Below are positions 1 through 11,645 of a stretch of DNA of 64,000 nucleotides, in pieces. The first letter of the stretch is position 1. Each line of letters opens with the position of its first letter. Made by a program: the position numbers and the translations under genes. The notes under the pieces are model-generated. The model did not search any database, had not been told where the DNA came from, and was given only the letters and a program-made list of their open reading frames with translations. Source of the stretch: Morella rubra (Eukaryota; Streptophyta; Magnoliopsida; Fagales; Myricaceae); NCBI GenBank assembly GCA_003952965.2, contig CM025849.1, positions 18,253,568 to 18,317,567 of the forward strand, in the 5' to 3' direction.

Positions 1-1833
1 TCGAACATTATGTTTGGAGTATGTTCAAAGTTGTTTGCTCAATCGTTCGGATTAAATATGTCTGATCTTTGTGTGCGCTGTAGAACGCAGAAAATTGTTT
101 CGACGTTGTTATAACCTTATGTAAGTAGCTAGAAGTTGTCTGTCTTGTTAGATAAGACACCAGCTACGAACCTCATCTTTTCCACGGAGTTAAATCTGTG
201 CTTGCTATCGCTACTCCCTTTGTCAGTATCTACTAATTTAGAAACCGCTACTAGAAAACGTCCGAAATAACTAGTTATGGACGGCAAAGAAAAAAATACT
301 ATGAATCGAAGAAAAAAAATTAGTTCATCTCAGACTTTGTGATATACTTTATTCTCCACTTAACTAAAAACTATCGAACCCTCTCTTAACCGTAATTTAA
401 CAAGGATATAAAAAAAAAAATATACACTGGAATACCGATGTGTACCATGCACCAGAATTTACACACAGTTGTATAAAGCTGCATGAGCCAAATGCCCCGT
501 ATTTTTCTATCCTACCTTTCATTTGGTTAGTATAGCATGAGAAAAGTAAATTATTTATTTTATCACTAATGAACGATGATCTCTTAGTGTACTATAGTCC
601 AAAAAGTGTGTTGATCGAGCATACAATCTTTTATTGCACTAATTAAAATTTAAACCTTTCATTAACGTTTTATCATGTTTTTATTGAAAAAAATAGAAAC
701 AAAAAAAAAAACAATAGAGACCTTACACACAATATCCTAAGATTTGTCCCATTTTCAAATGGATCGACAAGTAGTCTATCCGCGACAGGTTATCATATTA
801 GCTTCTGACAAACGAAAAAAGACGTGGGACGAAAAAAAAAATCCAATAAATACAAAGATGCAAATTCTAGAGAGAGGAAAAACAAGAATATAATTAGCAG
901 AAAGCAAATATTTATCCAGACATATAAAACTGATCAGCACCTAACTTCATGCAAGTTAGAACGCCAGATGATCGCGTTTCATGCTATGGCTGTTTTAATT
1001 TTGCATCCTAAAGGAAGCTACGTTTATATAGAAATTAAGACCCCGACTTTCTCGTCTGAAAAATAGTTTTTTTTTTTTTTTCTCTTCAGAAAGTCAAATT
1101 GAACCCAATTCCTAGTTCACACAGTTGATCTGAAATCGATTTTTTTTATTTTTTTTCCCCTTTTGAATGCTATATTCAGACATAAAATTACAGTGAAAGA
1201 AAAAAGGATCTAAGCTTTCCTATCTCTTACATTTGAATCCAATCAATGGAAAGCGAATGCCTATATTAGTCTAAAGGATTAGAATTATTTACAATTTCCT
1301 GCCCAATTTGGAAACAGATAGACATGATAGCTGGAACTCACACCATTAAATATTGCTCGTGTAAAATTTCAGGCAATATAGACCTGACAAAAGCATCCAC
1401 TTTCAAGCCCCTTGAAGAAACTGCAGGAACAATTAATGAGTTAATATTTAGCATGCTCTAACATGTAGTTGGTTTCATGTCCAAATTTAGCAAACAACTT
1501 GTTATTGCTTTAAGAGAACTGCTAATTACTACTGAAGAAATATATAAAAAGACATTACCAAAATAAATATAGAAATATACGTAAAATTATCGGGGAAAGA
1601 TAATAAGCAAGTAATCAAAAAGGAGATTTGAAGTAGTTCAACCCTGATGGTCATGGCGTACGTCCATCTTTTACACGAACAAAATATATAAGAATATTCC
1701 ATCGCCATATGCATGATCTCTTGCCACGTACCTTCCCTGTGGCAAAATTCGGTTTTCTTCGTACCATAAGCCAATTTAGAAGATGAATATGAATAAATTA
1801 TTTGCCCTTATCGTTAATTAGATAATCTTTGAT
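1..1833. other. A/T-rich intergenic stretch, no gene recognised
   Basis: Short A and T runs and scattered stops in all frames. The short reading frames here (for example near 824-1066 on plus and 1529-1774 on minus) are low-complexity and match no family I recognise. The minus-strand frame at 1529-1774 could hold a downstream exon of the weak gene at 1896-2139, but no clean acceptor and frame link it. Confidence 0.5.
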
Positions 1834-1895
1834 TTATTTGCTTTTATAATTTTGATCAACTTTTAAGAGAGTGGAGTCTTTCTTGAGACTCGTAC

Positions 1896-2139
1896 CTTTT
1901 TCAGAGAATACATCAACGATATGATCTTTGTTTCTACTAGGCAATGTTGAATGATTCCTCAACTTACGCCTTAAAGTTGAACGGCCTCCATTGATGGTTG
2001 CTTCCTTATTTCCACAGATGTGCAATGCGTGCACTAACAACCAACAAGCAAGTAGGAGTCCAATCGTCTCCTTCCCATGTTGGCATACAGCAAGAGACAA
2101 TTTGCCGAAAAGATCAGCAATTTCGACTTGGGAATCCAT
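1896..2139 (-). CDS. Putative first coding exon of an unrecognised gene
   Basis: An ATG at 2139 opens a frame of about 81 codons that ends at a reasonable donor (exon ...GAAAAAG, then GTACGAG) at 1896/1895. The frame starts MDSQVEIADLFGKL. It contains a hydrophobic stretch, LLLACWLLVHAL, around residues 28-39 that could be a membrane segment or a buried helix, followed by a basic, polar tail. Amino-acid use looks protein-like, unlike the neighbouring frames. The frame is open further upstream, to 2229, through a short direct repeat (a 'ccaggttagtgat' motif twice near 2184-2211), so the start is uncertain. I do not recognise the family and found no convincing next exon. It lies about 650 bp beyond the 3' end of the homeodomain gene on the same strand. 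It could be a degenerate gene piece. Confidence 0.28.
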
Positions 2140-2788
2140 CCCAAAAGACGCACACCTGAGTCGGCTAACGTGTAACAAGCTTACCAGGTTAGTGATTACC
2201 AGGTTAGTGATCAATAGATTGGGAAACAAGAGTTTTATTCATGAGATTTAAATATGGATTCTGAGATTTGATATCGATTAACAAAACAGACGTAGACTTC
2301 GAAGAAACCAAAAAACAAAACAGATGTAGGTTCGAGCTTCAACGTAAATAAATTTAGGGCAGATTTAACTCCAACAGAGCAAGGGATCTTGGATTCATAG
2401 ACGGAAACAGACCCATTATATTCTCAAATTCATCTATCATTCTCTTCATATAACGTAACGATCCAAGACCGCATCAAAGAATGGAAGATTTCTCACCTTT
2501 TCAGCTCCTTTGTGAAAAGGTGCGAGCGGATGGTGGAAAATAGAACGATCTTTAGATATTACAGAACGACATCAGGTGATTCGAACCATAATAAATGAAG
2601 AAAATATGCTCACCATCACGCATCGGTACGCAGAATTACTAACTACGAATGCCTCCATTAAGACAACCTGCTTGTGAAACGAATATCTGTTGCCAAACAA
2701 TGGCCCTGGCCAATGCATCCTACATGATGACATAAAACGAGCTGCAACTCCCGTTATTCACTCCTGCAGCATACAAGCTTCTCATAGA
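2140..2788 (-). other. 3' flank of the BEL1-like gene
   Basis: Lies between the stop codon of the homeodomain gene (2789-2791 on the minus strand) and the weak exon at 1896-2139. It should contain the 3' UTR and polyadenylation site. I saw no single strong AATAAA close to the stop, so no site is assigned. Confidence 0.35.
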
Positions 2789-5700
2789 TCAACCACCGAA
2801 ATCGTGAATAATCCCTCCACCAAATTCCCGTCCAATTATGTGACCATCCTGTCGTTGCAGCATCTGTTGCTGATGCTGTGCATTTTCTGCACCATGCCTG
2901 AGACCCAAAGTAAGGGACACAGTGCCAAGACCCCCAATATCAAGCCCGTGTCGCTGGTATGGCGCAAAACCCATCAATGACCCATCCACACTACTTGGAA
3001 TCTGACAATCCATTCTTGATCGCTTCTCCCGATTCCACTGTTCGGCATTAAGTTCGTTTCCATTGCCCAGTGAGGAGCCAGCCCCAAAGTATCCTATTTG
3101 CTTGTTGGGCATCACATTTATGCCTAGATTGTTGGAATGCTGGTCACGATCAGGAGGGCAGGTACCTCCAGCAGCAACGTTCTGATCATTCTGGCTTGAA
3201 TTTTGGTTCGGTTCTGCCAAGCCTCTAGTTTCAAGCATATGTATTTCTTCAACCATTGGCTTCCATACACGCACTCGGGCATTTATGAACCAGTTAGATA
3301 CCTGCATTTCTCAGTCAAGTCATTGCAGTAACAAAAGACCAATACGACGACAACTCATATTTAACAAAAGACCGATATTGGCCATGACTGAAATTCTTGT
3401 CCAAGAGAGCGGCAAATGTGAGGGGACAAAAGTGACATAATGAGACTGTTCTAGCAATCATATTCTAGCTCAAAACCTCAGATGCGTAGATGCAAGTACT
3501 TTTATAGACATTCGGGTATAAATGAATGAGTGGCTTATATGTGCTTATCCTGTACTTTCCGGTCAGACTATGAGTGAGTGGGGGACTAATAGACTCATGT
3601 CAAGGGGTGAGGTAAACCACAGGCTGGCCTGCATGCTAGAGTGATCTTGACACCACCACTCAGCATGGCGTATGCTAGGCAGACACCCAAAAACCGGTAT
3701 AACATCTGCCAGAACAAACGGTGCAATACACAAAATCTTACCTGGTTTCGAGACAGACCTGTTTGAGTTGCTAACATGTGCTTGTCTGTGTCCGTGGGAT
3801 ACCTAAGAGAGGGTTGATCGAGAGATAAAAGTTACTTCAAACATTGTCGTAAATCTGAGAGAGAGAGAGAGAGAGAGATGAGACAGGCTTACGGGTGAAG
3901 AAAATGCTCAAATAGCCAAGCTCTAAGAATAGCCACTGATCGTTCCGGTAGGCCTCTCTGGGGCTTCCAGATGTGGTGTTGGGTTTCAAGGAAGCCCACA
4001 TTGCCCCCACCATATTTGTTCCTTTGCAAGCTCTGGTCCAAGTACTTCAGCTTTGGTGTCTTTGCATCACCCTTGCTACTGCTTGCACCCGTTGTAGGCG
4101 ATGACAAATCCTCCCCCATGGCTTTTCTTATGTGCTTAAGCTGGTCTGCAATAGCATTCTTCAGGCTCTGAAAGTGCCTGGTGATGGACTTCAGAGCCAA
4201 TGAGATATAAGGGGTGGCAGAACTTAGACCTGCTACTGATTCAAAGGATGAAACCACCATCTGCATTTGCTGATGATATTGTTTATACCTTCTGCACACC
4301 TTTCAAAAAGTGCAATAACAACAAATCACGAAGCAGGGTAAAAATGAATCGACTCTAGAAGGACAGCGTACAATATTCTCCAGATAAAGAACATCAATGT
4401 GGCAAAATTCATCAGATTCAAGGTAAGATAATGTGATGATGATAATGCACAGTAAGAAATCTTTTTGAGTGCTTTAGGCAAAGCAACAGTCGACAGGCAG
4501 TGTCAATAGTGACATAGCACACCAAGTTGGTATCACGTTGGCATTCAAATTGGCTGTCTGTTATCTTTTTGAGTGCTTTAGGCAAAGCAACAGTCGACAG
4601 GCAGTGTCAATAGTGACATAGCACACCAAGTTGGTATCACGTTGGCATTCAAATTGGCTGTCTGTTTCACAATATAATAAGGCTTATGGGATATTGTAAG
4701 ACAAGGGTCTCAAACTTTAATAAAGTGACTTAAAAAGAAGTGGGGTGTACTGTTACATGCAATATAAATATAATGGTCCTACGCTTAGAGAGCCACGCTC
4801 CCAATCTCCATTACACACCTAAATGACAAAGTGGACCATCCAGAATTCCAATTTGTTGGTCCCTGAAGCTACTCTAAGAATTTAAAGTTGTTCAATGATT
4901 GTCAAATGCTCTCAATGAATCCATTAAGTCTTTGGAGTGGACACAGGCAATCATTACAATCTCATTGTTGAATATACACGTGAGAGACACTCTTCTACAG
5001 CAAACATGGAACTATGAATGTTTAAGAGCGAGAGCAGACCATTGAAACTTGTATATTAACAGTTGAAGAAAGAGTGGTTACACCATTTGGCTGCTAAAAC
5101 TATTTTATAACGACTAGGCTCTAGACTCACTAGAAGAGTCAGAGTTACCCATTAACCACCGGATCACCCTAGAAATTTAATTCTGAAACCTAAACACGGA
5201 AGTTTTTTCAATCATAGACAAGCATACAAAAGCTCTGAAAACCACCCTAGCAATTGGTCAAAGGAATTAGCTCCACTTCCATTCATAATATTATAGCAAG
5301 AAATTGCCAAAAGAAATGCAATACCATTTCCTAGGCATGGCTACTTGGACAGGACAAATAAATGCGCATCAGCAATTTAAGGACTGAATGAGACACTACG
5401 GATTGTACATAACATAACAAGTCTCTACCAAGTCTCTCACTGGACATATATCAAGTCGCTCTTATAGGTTAAATATAGAGCCATTAACATATTCCAACAA
5501 TGGGACAAATCGTACCAGAGTTTAAGTATGTTGGAAACAATATAAACTGAAAGACACTACTGCATTACAACATAGCTGCATTTGACGAGAACACCAAGAA
5601 TTTGATTGAGGGAGCTTGTGATACCCCATCATGAGGAATGATAATTAGAATCCTATGCGAGCACATGAATTGAATTCTACCTTTAGCCCATACTAGGTTA

Positions 5701-8223
5701 AATCTGTGCCGTATTAATGGGTATAAATAAGAGTCCAATCCTGCTTAATCCTACCTATAAAAGTATTCCAGCCATCTTAGATTTGGTTACGGAACGAAGT
5801 AAAGGAAACTTGTCATGAATCACCATCGGACTACAATCCTCCAAAATCAAGACATAAGATAACAACACAGAGTATCATAATACAGAAAAGAACCTATTTT
5901 CTCCTCCGAGGAGTCAACCCCCATATAGATATGCAGTAGTTGTCACACGTTGAGACATTATACAATTCATCTTCTCTTCTTCACTTGTGTCCAAGACGCA
6001 ATTGATTTTACTAAAGCATCCAAGAGATTTTCGGATAACTTATCTTTTCCCTTGGCTAATGAGATTTTCTGTAATAACATTACAACTTCATATGCATTTA
6101 CAAAGAGTAATTCCCTCCAAAAATTCGTCCCAATCCCCAAAGAGAATTCCATCTTTTCCAATCAATTTTCTTTAAAAGTTTGTTTTAGGCAATTTGAGCT
6201 TTGGCTAGAGATTTCCAACAGACTATTTGTAAAGTTCCACCAAACCCTAAACATTCAACACATAGAAGTATGATTTAGTATGCCTTTCACGTTTTCAATT
6301 CAAACTTTTAATCTCGACAGTAATTTGTGAGATGTTAAAAGGTTTACGAACCAAACATCATACAATTAGCTTTTTAGACAGTGTGCAAACATGGGCCCCA
6401 GACTTCCAGGAACTTTGAATCCACACTAAATCACTGCTTTTAATACATTAGATAGTGTAACTTGTTTGTTTTAGTAATTTAATTCTTCCCAAAACAGATA
6501 TCTTAAAAACTAACAGGCCACAGTTATATTAACATTACTTATACACAGAATAATATGTATGTATGCGTGGGGGGCGCACGTGTATGTATTACTCATCTAT
6601 CATAAAGTGCAAATGACAGAAAGCAGGCTCATGATTAGAAAACAGTCTTTTAAAAAAAAATGATTAGAAAACAGTCAAAGAACAACAAACCTCCTCCTGC
6701 ATATATAGGAGCTTTGCCTTCTTTTGCTGGTATTCTGGCCGAAAAGATTCACAAGAGCTACTCCCAACTCCAGCATCACCGTTTATTTCATTCGAATTAT
6801 GAAATGTGGAGGACGAGGTACCTGAATTATTACCTACTGCACCAATCTCACTTTCGGTTGCATTCAGAGCATCGCCTGAAGTGCTAACTTCTCCTGACAC
6901 ACCACATGTTTTGACAAGTTTTGAACTAGTTATGCCACAAAATTCATCTAATAGCTGCTGTGCAGGCTTCAAGAACTTTGAACTCATTAGAATAGTTGCA
7001 TAGCCAGTGAATGGGCCAAGAGGACCTGTGTTTCGACAAGTGCTAGTAGAAAGCCCCACTATGTCTTGAAGAGATTTTCCACAACCTTTACTAATTATGG
7101 ATGGCTTCATTCCTGAACAGAAATAACCAGATTTCAAATCTTGAGTACCCTTTGAAACTGCAGTCCTTGTGTTTATATCTTCTAAACCACATCCTTCTCC
7201 AAACTGAGCTACAGGTAGTTTTGGGGTAGGATTTGACGACAGTGTCAGTGATAAACCCTGTGGATTGGAATCGCTCACAACATTGCTCAATTCTCCATCA
7301 CTCTTTTTCATAGCAAAACCCAACTGACCACTCCACTGATGGCAACTCTTAGTTGTCCAAGCACCGGCATCATCAAGACATAACACATCTGACTGGTTTC
7401 CACACGCTGGAAGAAGGGTAAGTTCATTCCCACCCTCTTCTCTTGCACCATGCACAGTTCCTCTGCTGTTCTCCTTAACTTGTGAAACCATCTCTAACCC
7501 CTGGGTTCTGTTAGAAGCTGAAGTGAAAGCGTCATGGAGAGAATTTTGGTAAAATGCAGATGTAAAATGCATCTCCCTTGAATGCTTTTGCCGATCTTGA
7601 CTGGAAATCTCACTGCCTGGATTTTTCAACGAAGACCGAACGTCATGGAACTCACTGTAAGTGGGTTTTGAATATTTTGGATATGATGTATTACTTACTT
7701 CCCCAAAGAACATTGGGCTGGGAATAATGCTATCACTGCCTACTGAACCACTGGCACAACTCATCATCCAATCACCGCTTTGCTGTGAAGCAAGGTTTTT
7801 CCAGTTACCAGAAGTATGTGGTTCGATTGAGGCTTTCGGCAAAGGATTAATGAAATTGGGCGAAATGGGGTGGGGTGCGTTCACAAATGGAGCATAATCC
7901 GCGACACTTGGCCTTTCAATTTCTGCTGCATTTATTTCTTGATGTACCATGGTATTTCGTTCCATCAAAAAAACATTGGGCTTCACCGAATAATTGACCA
8001 TGTCTGAGGAATATGCGGCTGGATCATAAAGCAAACTAGCGTTATTTACATTCCGAACTTGAACAAGATCTGGGTTTAGCCTAAGGTGGACTGGTAATTG
8101 CTCCAAATTGTCAGGGAAATCTTCTACATGGTGAGGTGAGATTGAACTTTGTGGAACTCTCAGCTTATCACGCCGGCTTTGCTGTGCTACATGCAATTCT
8201 GGTCTAAACCTGTTCATCTCCAT
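2789..8223 (-). CDS. BEL1-like (BELL) TALE homeodomain transcription factor, four coding exons
   Basis: Exons on the minus strand are 8223-6691, 4299-3893, 3802-3742 and 3301-2789. All junctions are GT-AG and in phase, giving about 837 residues. BELL proteins bind DNA as heterodimers with KNOX proteins in the nucleus and control meristem, leaf and flower development. Visible domains: an LSLTL motif near residue 323; the SKY box ([17 protein letters not shown]) near 406-426; the BELL domain near 498-565, spanning the exon 1/2 junction; the TALE homeodomain near 620-685, with the PYP three-residue loop insertion spanning exons 2 and 3 and recognition helix [11 protein letters not shown] at the start of exon 4; and a C-terminal ZIBEL motif, VSLTLGLRH, near 795-803. 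The 61-bp third exon is the size typical of BELL genes. The start ATG at 8223 is the first in frame and reads [15 protein letters not shown]. The residue after INARVR is V where most BELL proteins have L. The subclade (PNY/PNF-like or other) cannot be settled by eye, so no symbol is given. Confidence 0.95.
3857..3878. repeat. (GA)n microsatellite in BEL1-like intron 2
   Basis: An uninterrupted GA dinucleotide run. On the gene strand it is a (TC)n tract starting about 15 bases after the exon 2 donor at 3892. It is close enough to the splice site that length changes could matter, but no effect can be read from sequence. Confidence 0.9.
4459..4666. repeat. Perfect 104-bp tandem duplication in intron 1 of the BEL1-like gene
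   Basis: Positions 4459-4562 and 4563-4666 are identical base for base as read here, head to tail. They lie in the 2.4-kb first intron, about 160 bp upstream (in gene direction) of the exon 2 acceptor at 4300. Identity implies a recent event, or a collapsed or expanded assembly artefact. Confidence 0.95.
4667..6690 (-). other. Remainder of BEL1-like intron 1
   Basis: Intron 1 runs from the donor at 6690/6689 (GAGGAG then GTTTGT) to the acceptor AG at 4301/4300. No coding exon, RNA gene or clear transposon was seen inside. The small frames near 5950-6273 are unsupported. Confidence 0.7.
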
Positions 8224-9600
8224 AGAGTAAATTATCCCTAGGAGTCACTGCAGCATTCACCAATCCCGGTCCAAACGGGTTAACAGCTCTAAAGACGACC
8301 AAAAACCATGATAGCGTGCAGCCCAAGAACTCAAGGGGCACCTATTTCTTTCGGCATCCATCGAGCTGATACTGGCATTCTACAAACATTTTCCTGCAAC
8401 ACCATCGTTGTTGAAGTTCATATAATCAATTTATAACTACACCAAAATTAAAGGTTACATTGCCTCTGTGGTACCAGCAATATCTTTCACAAAGACACAC
8501 TCAAGAGACCATCAGGCAGAGCGAGAGGCAGCAAGTAAGGCGATAAAAAAAAAAAAAAAGACGTAAATGCACGACCTCGTATCAAAGTACGAAAATAAAA
8601 GACTGACTACAAATAACAAACGTCGAGGCAAAAACTAATTCAGGTCTACTTCACCTCCTGGGACAGAGCGAGAGGAAGAGGGAGAGGTAGATGGAGATGA
8701 GTACCCTATTGGTCCCTATTTACTACCCCTACTCGTTTCCTGTCATAGCAATAAATTACTCTATAGCCTTCACTAACGAAGCGACAAAATTTTTGCACAC
8801 ACCGCTTCAAAACTTTCCACAAACAGTGCAATTCCCTTCACTGTCGGTATCATTCACCATGATCACCCAAATGCGAAAAAGAAAGGAAAAGAAAAAGGAG
8901 AAGCTCCAGATCAATACCACCACTTCAGTCCATCACACTTCCACCTGTGGCTTATTTTCACATGTCATAGAGAAACCCTAAACCGATACTCTTGTACCTT
9001 AACGAACCGATCAAGAAAACTACAGTTGATATTATAAACTCCAAGCTCCGGATCCAGATGACGGAGCTAAATAAATTAAAGCTCTCAAACTTGGTCGTTG
9101 AAAACGCTCTTGTGCCCATAATCTAGACAAAACCAGTCTCAAAGTAGTTTTTATCATTAGTTTCCTCGAAGAAAGATTTCAGACAAGAAGTGTCATAATA
9201 AAACGAAGACCCAAAAGACTAAAAGCCTAATAAACCATAATTAGGAACACACTTTAGTGCGCAAAAACTCAAGCTCCTCAGTAGATCTTCATCCATCTTG
9301 AACCAAAAAAAAGAAGTTGGCAAAACAATTACATTCCAAAACTTCGTACAGAAAAAGTTCACTCATATTTACCTCAGACAACGAAATATAGTAGCGCAGA
9401 TCTGAGTCTTTAGAACCACCCGTTTAAAAAAGGTTCGTGTCCGGTTGGAGATTCCCTGGGCGCAGTCCGGCGAGGTCGAGTGAGTGGCAGCTATGAACTT
9501 GATGAGCCTCGACAACAATAATTGCAAAGCAATAATCGCCGTTAGCTTTAACGTCCAAGCGCGCTCACACTTTTTAACGCATATTCCCCGTGAGTTTTAA
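8224..9600 (-). promoter_or_regulatory. 5' UTR and promoter region of the BEL1-like gene, with a probable leader intron
   Basis: Upstream of the ATG at 8223 no long frame is open. A pyrimidine-rich acceptor-like sequence (gttgcag then gaaaat) lies at about 8397 on the minus strand. Donor-like sequences (GAGGTAAAT near 9371, AGGAGGTGAAG near 8655) lie further up, so a spliced 5' leader is plausible, as is common in BELL genes. No convincing TATA box was fixed. Confidence 0.4.
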
Positions 9601-11595
9601 CGGCGAGAATAGTCGTAGCCGTGTGAATCTTCCAGCCCCTGGCATTGAATTGGTGTCGCTCCCTGGGGGTCCCCCAACCGAAATTTCGCACCCCATTCTC
9701 TTGGCGTGATATACAGGCAGCGTGTGCTAGTTCTAGGAAACACCCTCGACGAACGTCACTAATTACCGAAAGTACCACTCTTTAGAGCCGAATTTTGCCC
9801 CGCTTAAATGGCGTACAACGTACGGCCATGTCTGGTTCGAGTCGTAGATATTCTTGTTGACGCTCTTAAGTCTTAATTGACAAAGCTGCCCTTTTAAGCC
9901 TAGCGTCCACGTTCTCATATTGTCCCACGTGCAAGTGTACGTCGCATTAGCCAAGAAAAAAAGTGTACGTTGCATTAAGTTGAGATTTTAAACTTCATTA
10001 CTGATATGCTTGGTTAAGGATTTTAAAAATATTTTTTAATTTAAATATAATTTTTTATATAAAGAAATATTTTAATCTTCAATAACATTTTTTATCTATT
10101 TATTAATCTTAATTTTGTGAAAATAATATAAAAATCAAAATATTTTTTTTACAAAAATTTTTAAAAACCCCTCTTATAAAAATTTTCATCTAAACATATT
10201 TTTTTACTCCCACATTTTTCAGAAAAACAAATTTAAAAAACTTTCTTTTTTCAGTTGATTCCATCACTTTTACAAATACCTAAAAAAATATATCTAAAAT
10301 TTATCTTTGTATGTTTTTTTGTTCTAAAGGGAATATTCACATCAATTTATATATAAATTTTTAAATGATATAAAAGTTTATTTATTATCTCGATAAAATT
10401 ATGCAATATAATCAAGACAAAGAATTATCAAAATCGACAATTATGAAAATCTAGACAAGGAGTCATCTCATTATTTGGTAAAATTAGGGCAAAAGTCTTA
10501 TTTTTTTTCTTTTTATTTTTTTTTATTACATAATTTTTTAATTCTCTTCGGTGGCAATGATCGCCAAACATAGTCTCATGTGTTTTCTGCACGAATGTTT
10601 GGGTTTTTATGGAACAAAATAACTTTTTAAATAAATTTATATTAAAATTTCAAGAGTCTTTTTCAAGGCATGCCTTTGTCGGTTTGCCAAAAGACCAAAA
10701 TCTCCAACACACAGTGCTAGCTGCTGAACCTGCACACTTGAGCACTCCATTACTCTACGTGCAGAGTACTGATTGGAAAGGTGCTCTCTGCGTGACAGAA
10801 GGCACTGTACGGACAACTGGAGATTACGTCACCTGCATAATATTGTACCCTTGGGCTTTGCTGCGAGATAGCTCTCTGGGCCAGCTTTGAATGTCGACCG
10901 CCAGATCTTTTGCTTGGAGTTGGAGGACAGAGTACTGCTTTTTCGTTTACCGATGGCCGATGAGAGAAAAGAAGAAAGCAAAAAGAAAGCCTGCCTCAGA
11001 AACTCTCACTTCCAGTCTCAGTTATCCCTCGTTATTACTACAACTCATCTTTACCGTTTAAGGAGTTTTCAGGAGCTCAATCCGACGGTCGGGAGAAAGG
11101 TACAGAAATGTGCAGGGACAGATAGAGAAGGCAATTATACAAGACAAAAGGTTTTCATATACGTGGACTAGCCGATAAAGATATTCATCGGTGAAAACGA
11201 AAGCGATGAAGGCCGTTGGATGGAGATCGGAAGGCTGGTAAAGGCATCTGGCGGTCTGTCATGAAAATTGATGCCACTGGGCACTGGGTAACCGTCCAAT
11301 CGGGAGCAGAGATAGGGGTCTGTGCACCCAGGTGATAGATAGATAGCTGGGTGACCCACGTGGTCCGCTGAGCCTGTGATGATGGAAGAATATCAGATAA
11401 CAGCCTAACTTCAAATCAGAGAACCCAAGCAAACGAGAGATCACTGGACGTGTGTGACCGCCACGTGGCAACAAACTTGGTTCTCTCGTGTGCATGCAGC
11501 TTCATGTACGGCTACTTAGGGACCCACTGTTTTTTTAATTCAGGCTCGAAGGAATAAAGTATACAATAAAATGTAAAAGAACTAATATATCAAGC
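9601..11595. other. Intergenic, very A/T-rich at 10.0-10.55 kb
   Basis: No gene recognised. 10,015-10,540 is dominated by A/T runs. A CACGTG G-box core lies at 9926-9931, about 1.7 kb upstream of the BEL1-like ATG. The short frames at 10.6-11.5 kb have no family resemblance. Confidence 0.5.
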
Positions 11596-11599
11596 AATG

Positions 11600-11645
11600 T
11601 GAATCCGTTGATGTTCAAAAAATGAATCCGTTGATGTTCAAAAAG
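11600..11645. repeat. 23-bp tandem duplication
   Basis: The 23-base unit beginning tgaatccgttgatgttc occurs twice in direct succession (11600-11622, 11623-11645). Confidence 0.85.

Noticed and set aside
1529-1774. 81-codon minus-strand frame as a second exon of the gene at 1896-2139
   Set aside because: No clean acceptor and phase link it, and the C-terminal half looks like translated A/T-rich intergenic DNA.
6660-7897. Short plus-strand frames opposite BEL1-like exon 1
   Set aside because: Shadows of a well-supported exon on the minus strand; composition follows the opposite strand.
9831-9850. ggttcgagtc-like piece as a tRNA T-arm
   Set aside because: No acceptor stem, D-arm or anticodon arm can be placed around it.
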